From NCBI RefSeq assembly GCF_006385875.1, contig NZ_VFSU01000024.1, forward strand, positions 1 to 64,000: DNA of 64,000 nt, given 5' to 3'. Made by a program: the position numbers and the translations under genes. The stretch comes from Sandaracinobacter neustonicus. GTDB lineage: Bacteria > Pseudomonadota > Alphaproteobacteria > Sphingomonadales > Sphingomonadaceae. This document shows, one piece after another, positions 7,986 through 15,259 of this stretch. Every line of letters starts with the position of its first letter. Position 1 is the stretch's first letter. The notes below the pieces were generated by a model. It saw only the letters and a list, made by a program, of their open reading frames with translations. It was not told where the DNA came from and ran no database searches.

Positions 7986-9311
7986 TCAGGCGAGCGCGCG
8001 CAGGGCACGGCGGACCAGTTCGATCACCTGCGCGATATCCTCCTCGTTGCTGTTCAGGATCGGCGCGATCGCGATGGTATCGCCGTTCGATCGGATCGCG
8101 ACGCCCAGTTCATAGGCCTTCACGAACAGCTGGTAGCCGCGCAGACCCGGACCGTCCGGGTGTGGGGCCAGCGTCAGGCCGCCGGCGAGGCCAAGGTTGC
8201 GGATATCGGTGACATAAGGCTCGCCGCGCAGGCTGTGCAGCATCTCCTCGAACAGCGGTGCAAGGCGGGCGACATGTTCGTACAGGCCCTCCTCGTGGAT
8301 CGCCTGCTGCGTCGCCAGCCCGGCCGCCACCGCCAGCGGGTGGGCGGAATAGGTATAGCCGTGGAAAAACTCGACCCCGGTGGGCGTGGCGTTAAGGATG
8401 GTGTCGTAAATCTGCCGCGAGGCGATAACTGCGCCCATCGGTATGGCGGCATTGTTGATGCCCTTGGCCATGGTGCACAGGTCCGGCGTGATGCCGAAGA
8501 AGCTGGCTCCGTTCGCCGCGCCCAGTCGACCGAAGCCGGTGATCACCTCGTCCAGAATCAACAGGATGCCGTGGCGTTCGCTGATCTCGCGCAGCTTCTG
8601 CAGATAGCCGGCAGGCGGGATGAACACGCCGGCCGAGCCAATCATCGGCTCCACGATCACGGCGGCGATGGTAGAGGCGTCGTGCAGCGCGATGATCGCT
8701 TCCAGCTCTTTCAGATAGAGCATCGGATCGCGCTGCGGCTCGCCCCGCGTGAAGGCGTCGAGCGTGGGGTCGTAGGGAAAGGGCAGGTGGTCCACGCCCG
8801 GCAGCCCCGGCCCGAAAAATTTGCGGTTGTTGGCCATGCCGCCCACCGAGAGTCCGCCGAAGCCCACCCCGTGATAGCCGTTCACCCGCCCGATGAAGCG
8901 GGTGCGGGTGCCTTCACCACGCGCGCGATGATGGGTCAGCGCCATCTTCAGCGCGGTATCGACCGCTTCCGAGCCGGAATTGGTGAAAAACACATGCTCC
9001 AGTCCGGCCGGGAATTGCGCCGCCACCCGGCTTGCCAGCTCGAACGCGGCCGGGGTCGCGAAGTTGAAGGCGGGCGAATAATCCAGTGCCTGTGCCTGCC
9101 GGATGATCGCCTCGGTCACCAGCGGATGGCCATGCCCCAGGATCGAGCACCACAGGCCGGAAAAGCCGTCGCGCACTGTCCGCCCGTCCGCAGTGGTATA
9201 GAATTGCCCCTTCGCCCCTGTGATGAGGCGGGGCGCGGCCTTGAACGCCTTGTTGGCGGTGAAAGGCAGCCAATAGGCGGAAAGATCATTGGGGATCGGG
9301 CTGGTCGACAT
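7986..9311 (-). CDS. Class III (omega) aminotransferase, PLP-dependent
   Basis: A 441-residue aminotransferase of fold type I, class III, which typically moves an amino group from an omega-amine or beta-amino acid to pyruvate or 2-oxoglutarate. The PLP-binding pattern is visible: TNSGSEAVDTALK (about 110-122), the Asp in LILDEVITGFGR, and the Schiff-base Lys in TMAKGINNAAIPMG. The ATG at 9311 with AGGACAG upstream is preferred; the longer frame to 9605 overlaps the next gene. It is the last gene of a minus-strand operon: dipeptide epimerase, asparaginase, SDR, then this gene 32 bases on. Its convergent neighbour is the HisD-like gene, 12 bases away. The amine substrate is unknown. Confidence 0.9.
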   Translation of the reverse strand: MSTSPIPNDLSAYWLPFTANKAFKAAPRLITGAKGQFYTTADGRTVRDGFSGLWCSILGHGHPLVTEAIIRQAQALDYSPAFNFATPAAFELASRVAAQFPAGLEHVFFTNSGSEAVDTALKMALTHHRARGEGTRTRFIGRVNGYHGVGFGGLSVGGMANNRKFFGPGLPGVDHLPFPYDPTLDAFTRGEPQRDPMLYLKELEAIIALHDASTIAAVIVEPMIGSAGVFIPPAGYLQKLREISERHGILLILDEVITGFGRLGAANGASFFGITPDLCTMAKGINNAAIPMGAVIASRQIYDTILNATPTGVEFFHGYTYSAHPLAVAAGLATQQAIHEEGLYEHVARLAPLFEEMLHSLRGEPYVTDIRNLGLAGGLTLAPHPDGPGLRGYQLFVKAYELGVAIRSNGDTIAIAPILNSNEEDIAQVIELVRRALRALA

Positions 9312-9343
9312 CACGCTGTCCTGCTCGTTTGGGGATGATATGT

Positions 9344-10135
9344 TCAGCCGACGATGCCGGATGGGTTCCCGGCGAGTTGGCCGCCGTCGCAGGCGAGAAT
9401 CGCCCCGCTCACATATGAAGCCGCGTCCGAACAGAGAAAGACGGCGAGATTGGCGACTTCGGCCTTGGTGCCATAGCGCTGGAGCGGGATTGCCCTGGCG
9501 ATCTTCTCTGCCAGTTCCGGGGTTGAGGAGAGGCGGCGCATGCCCTCCGTATCGGCAATCGGCCCCGGCAGGATCGCATTCACCCGTACGCCTGCCGGTC
9601 CCCACTCCACCGCAAGCGCCTTGGTCAGCATGTCGATCCCGGCCTTCGCCGAACAGACATGCGCCTGAAACGGAATCGCCTGCTGCGACTGCACGGCGGA
9701 AATGTTGATCAGCGAAGCCCCCGGGCGGCGCAGATGCGCGAAGCTGGCCCGCAGCACATGATAGGTTCCCATCAGGTCGATCTCGACGACCGTCCGGAAC
9801 GCGTTGGCCGACATCTGCGCGGCGGGCGCGACGAAATTGCCTGCCGCGCCGGAAATCACGAAATCGATCCCGCCCCCGGCCTGCGCGAAATCGCTGATCG
9901 CGGCGTCCACCGCTTCATACTGGCGCACATCGCCGGTGAAGCCCGTTGCGTTTCCTCCGGCTTCGCGCAGCCCTGCCACCGCTGCGTCGATCTTTTCCTG
10001 AGAGCGGCTGAAGATCGCCACTTCGGTGCCAAGCCCGGCCAGCCGCGAGGCGATTTCCAGATTGATGCCGCTGGAACCGCCCGCCACGAAAGCGCGCTTG
10101 CCGCGAAACAGCCCGGCCTCGAATATGTTTGTCAT
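9344..10135 (-). CDS. SDR of the 2,4-dienoyl-CoA / trans-2-enoyl-CoA reductase type
   Basis: This 263-residue SDR has the cofactor motif AGGSSGINLEIA near residue 18 and ISGAAGNF where classical members have NNAG. The usual YxxxK is absent: the aligned stretch is 'QAHVCSAKAG', with His in place of Tyr. The same replacement with a retained Lys is characteristic of dienoyl-CoA reductase and peroxisomal enoyl-CoA reductase relatives, so this is a family trait and not a defect. The product probably reduces an unsaturated acyl thioester or related enone. GGGGAGG lies before the ATG at 10135. It sits between the asparaginase and aminotransferase genes in the minus operon. Confidence 0.85.
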   Translation of the reverse strand: MTNIFEAGLFRGKRAFVAGGSSGINLEIASRLAGLGTEVAIFSRSQEKIDAAVAGLREAGGNATGFTGDVRQYEAVDAAISDFAQAGGGIDFVISGAAGNFVAPAAQMSANAFRTVVEIDLMGTYHVLRASFAHLRRPGASLINISAVQSQQAIPFQAHVCSAKAGIDMLTKALAVEWGPAGVRVNAILPGPIADTEGMRRLSSTPELAEKIARAIPLQRYGTKAEVANLAVFLCSDAASYVSGAILACDGGQLAGNPSGIVG

Positions 10136-10160
10136 TCGTTGTTCCTCCCCAATTTGCGTG

Positions 10161-11144
10161 TCAGATCGCCGCCACGATGTCGGCGAAACGCGCCCGGCAG
10201 TCGCCCGCGCCGTCCATCAGCAGCAGTGTCAGCGCGATGCGCGCCTTCAGCGGCGGCAGTGCGCCGGCCGGCAGCAGGCCGCGCCGCAGCAGGTCGATCT
10301 CGCCGCCCGCATAGCCATAGGTTTGCGTGCAGACGCGCCCGGCCCCGGTGCGCGAGCAGAGGATAACCGGGCAGTCGCGCGCCAGCCGCTCCAGTTCGGG
10401 CACCAGATGTTCGGGCACATGCCCGGCCCCCATCGCGGCGATCACCCAGCCATCTGCCGCATCCGGCCCGGCATCGCGGAACAGGCGGGCGGACTGGCCG
10501 AGGCTGACGGTGATCAGCTCCACCTGCGGAATCCGCCCGGTGTCCGCGTCCCTCACCTTCGGCAGCCGCGTCGGCGCGGACGCCAGCGCGCGGAACCGGC
10601 CTTCATGGATTCGCCCGCGCAGCCCCGCTTCGCCGGAGGAGAAGGCGGCAAGGCTGCTGGTGTGGCGCTTTTCGGCGTGACGTGCGGCGTGCACGCAATC
10701 GTCCATCACCACCACGACTTCGCCGCCACCCGCCGACGCCTCCAGAAAGCAGAGCGCGGCAAGCAAATTGGCCGGGCCATCCGCGCCGGGCTGGCCCGCC
10801 CCGCGCATCGCGCCTGTCAGCGCGATGTCGATCGGTGCCTGCACCAGCAGTTCCAGCGCAAAGGCGGTTTCCTCCAGCGTATCGGTGCCTTGCGAGACGA
10901 CGACACCATGATAGCCCTGCGCGTGAAGATCATCGATTTCGGCCGCCAGCCCTGCAAGATCGGCAAAGCCGATGTTCGCGCTGGCGATCCGCGCGCGGTC
11001 GCACCAGTCGATCTCCAGCCCGGCATCGCGCGTGCCGACCAGCGCCGCCAGATCGCCCGCGCCCAGACCCGGCAGCAGCGCGCCGGACGACGCCTCCATC
11101 GCAATCGTGCCGCCAAGCGCGATCACCCGCACCCGCCTTGCCAT
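10161..11144 (-). CDS. L-asparaginase / glutaminase-asparaginase family amidohydrolase
   Basis: A 327-residue bacterial-type asparaginase fold, hydrolysing side-chain amides of asparagine, glutamine or related compounds. The first threonine motif is ALGGTIAM (near residue 10) and the second, SQGTDTLEETA, carries Thr and Asp of the catalytic set. No obvious signal peptide is present, so it is probably cytoplasmic. The ATG at 11144 with AGGGGGAG upstream is chosen over the GTG at 11150. It follows the dipeptide epimerase gene after 12 bases in the same minus-strand operon. In this setting it may release ammonia from an amide formed in the pathway. Confidence 0.88.
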   Translation of the reverse strand: MARRVRVIALGGTIAMEASSGALLPGLGAGDLAALVGTRDAGLEIDWCDRARIASANIGFADLAGLAAEIDDLHAQGYHGVVVSQGTDTLEETAFALELLVQAPIDIALTGAMRGAGQPGADGPANLLAALCFLEASAGGGEVVVVMDDCVHAARHAEKRHTSSLAAFSSGEAGLRGRIHEGRFRALASAPTRLPKVRDADTGRIPQVELITVSLGQSARLFRDAGPDAADGWVIAAMGAGHVPEHLVPELERLARDCPVILCSRTGAGRVCTQTYGYAGGEIDLLRRGLLPAGALPPLKARIALTLLLMDGAGDCRARFADIVAAI

Positions 11145-11156
11145 CAGCACTCCCCC

Positions 11157-12143
11157 TCAGCCGCCCCACAACCCGCTGTCGAAGCACAACAGCTTGCCCT
11201 GTTCATAGGCCATCGGCTGCGCGCGATCATCCAGAAGCAGCGCCGGGCCGTCGAGATCGACATAGTCGCACAAGGTGCCCAGCACATAGGCCGGGGCCGC
11301 GCCAAGCGAGGTGGGACCGCTGCACCCCAGCATCACCTTCAGGCCGCGCGCATGGGCGGCCGCCTGCAGTTCAAGGCCCGGCGTCAGCCCGCCCACCTTG
11401 TCCAGCTTGATGTTGATCGCCTGATACAGACGCGACAGCCGGTCCAGATCGGCGATCGAACTGCAGCTTTCGTCGGCGCAAAGCGGAATCGCCCCGCCGT
11501 ATCCGGCCAGCGCATCGTCGGCCTTGTGGTGGAGCGGCTGCTCGATCAGTTCCACCCCCAGTGCGCGGAGCGGCTCCGCAAGCCGGTTCAGCGTGTCGAT
11601 ATCCCATGCCTCATTCGCGTCGACGATCAGCCGCGCGCTCGGGCAGGCGGCTGCAATCGCCTCCACCCGTTCCAGCACTTCGTCCTGCCCGGCCTTTAAC
11701 TTCAGGATACGGAACCCACGGCCGAAGGCGGCCAGCGCATCATCGCGCATCTTGGCGGTGGGGTTGACGCTGATCGTCAGGTCCACCTCGATCTCCGCGC
11801 GCCGGGGCACGCCAACCAGCTGCCATATGTCCTGCCCCGCGCGCCTGCATTCCAGATCCCACAGCGCGCTGTCCAGCGCGTTACGGGCAGAACTGTTCGC
11901 GATCTCTGCGGCGATGCGGGCGCGCGTGGCCCCTTCTGCCAGGAGCGGCGCGGCCGCGATCAGCGCGGCTTCCACATCTTCCCGGCCCTGCCCATATTGC
12001 GGCAGCAACCCGCATTCGCCGCGCCCCACCAGCCCGCCGTCGCGCAGATAAACGGTGAACAGCTCCGAATTGGCCTGCGCGCTGCGTGAAATCCGGAATG
12101 TCTCGGCATATGGCCATTGCTGATAGGCGAAAAGCAGGTCCAC
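11157..12143 (-). CDS. Dipeptide epimerase (enolase superfamily)
   Basis: A 328-residue enolase-superfamily enzyme of the muconate-lactonising subgroup, most like L-Ala-D/L-Glu (dipeptide) epimerases. The KxK base motif is in ILKLKAGQ (about residues 172-179). The metal ligands are Asp in DANEAW, Glu in IEQP and Asp in CADES, and the opposite lysine is in NIKLDKVGG. Such enzymes invert a stereocentre in dipeptides, often in murein-peptide recycling or in use of unusual peptides. It starts at a GTG (12143) with GGGGTGAG upstream and is the first gene of a four-gene minus operon. Operator site C lies in the 103-base gap to the divergent aminotransferase gene. Confidence 0.88.
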   Translation of the reverse strand: MDLLFAYQQWPYAETFRISRSAQANSELFTVYLRDGGLVGRGECGLLPQYGQGREDVEAALIAAAPLLAEGATRARIAAEIANSSARNALDSALWDLECRRAGQDIWQLVGVPRRAEIEVDLTISVNPTAKMRDDALAAFGRGFRILKLKAGQDEVLERVEAIAAACPSARLIVDANEAWDIDTLNRLAEPLRALGVELIEQPLHHKADDALAGYGGAIPLCADESCSSIADLDRLSRLYQAINIKLDKVGGLTPGLELQAAAHARGLKVMLGCSGPTSLGAAPAYVLGTLCDYVDLDGPALLLDDRAQPMAYEQGKLLCFDSGLWGG

Positions 12144-12194
12144 GTCGGCTCACCCCGGCAGGGCGGTGACGAGCCGGATTGACTCAATGCCCTA

Positions 12195-12213
12195 ATATAT
12201 GCACTGATTACAT
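12195..12213. promoter_or_regulatory. Operator site C of the shared palindrome
   Basis: ATATATGCA-c-TGATTACAT; it keeps the ATAT...CA and TGAT..CAT/ACAT halves of the perfect palindrome at 13802-13820. It lies in the divergent gap between the epimerase operon (start 12143) and the class I aminotransferase gene (start 12247). Confidence 0.55.
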
Positions 12214-12246
12214 AAGTGAAACGGCAATGCAAGGGAGGCCGACGCA

Positions 12247-13461
12247 ATGAACCGAATCGCGAACGGCCGCCCGGCCATCCCGCCTCAGGCCCGCCAGCCG
12301 GTCGCGGACCTCCCGGCCTCGAAAATCCGCGAAATCGCCAATGCGGGCTTCGGCCGCACAGATCTGCTGCGCTTCTGGTTCGGCGAAAGCACGCGGTCCA
12401 CGCCGGAGGTTATCAAGCAGGCCGCCATTGCGGGGATTGCCGCAGACGAGACCTTCTACACCCACAACAATGGCCGTGAGGATCTGCGCGAGGCGCTGTC
12501 GGCCTATCTGGCGCGCCTGCACACGGCCCGGTTCGATCCCGGCCGGGTCACGGTGACAAGTTCCGGGGTGTCGGCGCTGATGATCGCCATGCAGGCGCTG
12601 TTGAGCCTCGGCGACCGCGTGGTGATGGTGACGCCCATCTGGCCCAATGTCGCACAGATTCCGCAGTTGCTGGGTGCCGAAGTGACGCGCATTCCCGTCC
12701 GAAGCGAGGCAGGTGGCTGGGCGCTGGACCTCGATGAACTGCTGGCGGCGATAACACCCGCCACCCGCCTGCTGGTGATCAACTCCCCCGGCAACCCCAC
12801 CGGCTGGACCATCAGCCGTGAGCAGCAGGCCGCCCTCCTGCAGCATTGCCGTCGGCTCGGCGTGTGGATTCTGGCCGACGATGTCTATGAACGGCTGCTG
12901 CTGGGCGAAGGCGCGGGCAACGCCCCCTCCTTCCTGCCCATCGCCGATCCGCACGACCGGCTGATCAGCAGCAACAGCTTCTCCAAGGCGTGGCTGATGA
13001 CCGGCTGGCGGCTGGGCTGGCTGGTCGCCCCGCCAGAGCTGTTCACCGATCTTGGCAAGCTGATCGAAATCAACACCTCCTGTGCGCCGGGCTTCATCCA
13101 GTCCGCCGGGATCGCGGCGCTCGCCGAAGGCGAACCGCATGTCGCGGCGTTGAAGGCAGACCTCACGCAGAATCGGAACCGGCTGATCGCGGGCCTGCGT
13201 GCGATCGGGGGCGTGGAAGCGCCAAGCCCGGAAGGCGGCATGTACGCCTTTTTCCGCATCAGCGGCCATCCCGCCTCGGTGGAGCTGGCCCGCCGCCTTG
13301 TCGCCGAAGCAGGGCTGGGGCTTGCACCCGGCGCGGCGTTCGGGCCGGAAGGCGAGGGCTGGCTGCGCTGGTGCTTCGCCGCCGGGCAGGGTGCGCTGGA
13401 TGAAGGGCTTGCCCGGCTGGCGCGCTGGGTTTCAGACCGGCAGGCAGAGGAACATTCATGA
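12247..13461 (+). CDS. Class I/II PLP-dependent aminotransferase
   Basis: A 404-residue aminotransferase of the aspartate-aminotransferase fold. Visible landmarks are THNNGREDLREAL near the N-terminus, VINSPGNPTGWT with the asparagine that contacts the cofactor, the Asp and Tyr in LADDVYE, the Schiff-base Lys in SNSFSKAWLMTGWRLG, and the C-terminal arginine in LRWCFA. It probably removes the alpha-amino group of an amino acid freed by the pathway. AAGGGAGG precedes the ATG, and operator site C lies upstream. Its stop overlaps the start of the DUF1330 gene (ATGA), so the two are translationally coupled. Confidence 0.9.
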   Translation: MNRIANGRPAIPPQARQPVADLPASKIREIANAGFGRTDLLRFWFGESTRSTPEVIKQAAIAGIAADETFYTHNNGREDLREALSAYLARLHTARFDPGRVTVTSSGVSALMIAMQALLSLGDRVVMVTPIWPNVAQIPQLLGAEVTRIPVRSEAGGWALDLDELLAAITPATRLLVINSPGNPTGWTISREQQAALLQHCRRLGVWILADDVYERLLLGEGAGNAPSFLPIADPHDRLISSNSFSKAWLMTGWRLGWLVAPPELFTDLGKLIEINTSCAPGFIQSAGIAALAEGEPHVAALKADLTQNRNRLIAGLRAIGGVEAPSPEGGMYAFFRISGHPASVELARRLVAEAGLGLAPGAAFGPEGEGWLRWCFAAGQGALDEGLARLARWVSDRQAEEHS

Positions 13462-13769
13462 CAGCCAAGGGCTATGTGATCGCACGTGTGAGCGTGCAGG
13501 ACAGCGACGCCTATGCCCACTATGCCCAACTGGCGCGTCTCGCGATGGAACGCCACGGTGCGCGCATCCTCGCGCGCGGCGGACGTTATCACGAACTGGA
13601 AGGGGCTGCTCGTCCGCGCAACGTGATCCTGGAGTTCGACAGCTACGACGCTGCGCTGCGCTATTGGCAATCGCCCGAATATCAGGACGCGCGCCGCCAT
13701 CGCCTGCATGCCGCCGAGATCGAACTGTGCGTGGTGGAAGGCGTGGACGAGCCGGTGGGTGACCGGTGA
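13458..13769 (+). CDS. DUF1330 family small protein
   Basis: A 103-residue protein with the features of DUF1330: an N-terminal 'YVIARVSVQDSDAYAHY', a central GARILARGG, an arginine-rich 'RPRNVILEFDSYDAALRYW' and a C-terminal SPEYQDARRHR. The family has a dimeric ferredoxin-like fold; its biochemical role is not settled. It overlaps the aminotransferase gene by 4 bases, so it is made in step with it. A role in the same pathway, such as small isomerase or binding function, is inference from position only. Confidence 0.85.
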   Translation: MTAKGYVIARVSVQDSDAYAHYAQLARLAMERHGARILARGGRYHELEGAARPRNVILEFDSYDAALRYWQSPEYQDARRHRLHAAEIELCVVEGVDEPVGDR

Positions 13770-13801
13770 CGGCATTGACAAGGGGCGCCAACTCAGTCCT
13801 T

Positions 13802-13820
13802 ATATGATCATTGATCATAT
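13802..13820. promoter_or_regulatory. Operator site D, perfect 19-bp palindrome
   Basis: ATATGATCA-t-TGATCATAT has 9-base arms that are perfectly complementary around one central base. It ends 20 bases before the serine-hydrolase start and begins 33 bases after the DUF1330 stop. It is the best-conserved of four copies and defines the motif. The length and symmetry fit a winged-helix dimer such as a GntR regulator; the regulator is not encoded in this window. Confidence 0.75.
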
Positions 13821-13840
13821 TCGGGAAAGAGGGACGCCGG

Positions 13841-15259
13841 ATGGCCGCACTGAACGCCGACATGCAAAGGTTCGCGGCCAGCCTGCTGCCGATCAACCGC
13901 ATCGAGGGCGAGGATGTCCGCTGGACCGTGGAGGAGCGGCTGTCGCACTATAGCTGCCCCGGCATGGCGGTCTGCGTGATCGCCGATGGCGAAATCGCCC
14001 AGTCGGCGGGTTTCGGCATGCTCACGCCCGGCGGGGCGGCGGTTCAGGCGGATACCATTTTCGCGGGGGCGTCGATCAGCAAGCCGCTGACGGCCGTGCT
14101 GGCGCTGCAACTTGTCGAGCAGGGCCGGATTTCACTGGATGCGCCGGTTAACACCTATCTGCGAAGCTGGAAGATTCCCGAGAATGATTTCACGAAGCAG
14201 CGCCCCGTCACCCTCCGCCATCTGCTGAGCCACCGCGCGGGCACCACCGTTCATGGCTTCGGTGCTTATCCCCGCCACAAGCCCGTGCCTACCCTGCTCG
14301 ACATTCTGGACGGCCGCCCGCCATCGCCCACGCCACGGGTGGAGGTGGACCGCCTGCCCGGCGAAGCAGCGCGCTATTCCGGTGGCGGCACGCAGATTGT
14401 GCAACTGATTATCGAGGAAGCCTATGGCAGCGATTATGCCTCTGTCGCGCAGGAAAAGATCTTCGCGCCGCTGGCCATGCACCGCTCCACCTTCGCGCAG
14501 CCGCTGCCTGCCGTGCTGGAGCCGTTGGCCGCGCAAGGTCATCATGCCGATGGTCGTGTTGTCGATGGCCGCTTCACCTTCACCCCGCAGTTGGCGGCAG
14601 GCGGCGTCTATACCAGCGCACCCGATTATGCGCGCTTCATGATCGAATGCCGCAACGCATGGGCGGGGCGTTCCAACCGGCTTCTCCTCGGCCAGCCCCT
14701 CGCGCGTGAGATGATGACCAATCAGGGGGGCGGCCAGTTCGCGCTCGGCTGGGAAGTGTTCGGCAGCGGCGCTTCGGCGCGCTTCGGCCATGGCGGCTCG
14801 AATGAGGGTTATCAGTGCAACAGCAGTTGCAATCTGGAGCAGGGCTGGGGCGGGGTGGTGCTCACCAACGGCCTCGGCGGCCTGATGCTCTATCATGAGG
14901 TGCTGAACGGCATGGCCGCCACGTTCGGTTGGGACGGCTATCTGCGCCAGCCGCGCCGTGTCCGCCCCATCGAGGGCGAGGAGACACGGCGCTATGCCGG
15001 GCGCTACCGCATCGTCTCCGGCGTGGATGCCCCCTATATCGACATTTCTGTGCGGGACGGTCGGCTCACCAGCCATATCGAGGGGATGATCCTGCCGCCC
15101 GGCCCGATTTACATGGATGAAAACGGTCGCTTCTTTTCGCAGCAGATGCCCGGCGAGACGGAGGTTCGCTATGACGCCGCCGGACAGGCGGTCACCCTGA
15201 TCGCCTACGCCGATGGCGAGATTGAGCTGCTGCGGGCCGAGCGCGTGGGCGACATGTGA
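13841..15259 (+). CDS. SxxK serine hydrolase (class C beta-lactamase / DD-peptidase fold)
   Basis: A 472-residue serine hydrolase of the penicillin-binding/beta-lactamase fold. The three active-site motifs are visible: SISK (Ser78 and Lys81) in GASISKPLTAV, the tyrosine motif as YSGGG instead of YxN, and HGGSN as the KTG-equivalent. Family members act as esterases, D-aminopeptidases or D-amino-acid amidases as well as beta-lactamases. No clear signal peptide is seen, which argues for a cytoplasmic pathway enzyme. The ATG at 13841 follows a GAGGGA sequence and operator site D. The stop overlaps the aminopeptidase start by one base (TGATG), so both are probably co-translated. Confidence 0.85.
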   Translation: MAALNADMQRFAASLLPINRIEGEDVRWTVEERLSHYSCPGMAVCVIADGEIAQSAGFGMLTPGGAAVQADTIFAGASISKPLTAVLALQLVEQGRISLDAPVNTYLRSWKIPENDFTKQRPVTLRHLLSHRAGTTVHGFGAYPRHKPVPTLLDILDGRPPSPTPRVEVDRLPGEAARYSGGGTQIVQLIIEEAYGSDYASVAQEKIFAPLAMHRSTFAQPLPAVLEPLAAQGHHADGRVVDGRFTFTPQLAAGGVYTSAPDYARFMIECRNAWAGRSNRLLLGQPLAREMMTNQGGGQFALGWEVFGSGASARFGHGGSNEGYQCNSSCNLEQGWGGVVLTNGLGGLMLYHEVLNGMAATFGWDGYLRQPRRVRPIEGEETRRYAGRYRIVSGVDAPYIDISVRDGRLTSHIEGMILPPGPIYMDENGRFFSQQMPGETEVRYDAAGQAVTLIAYADGEIELLRAERVGDM

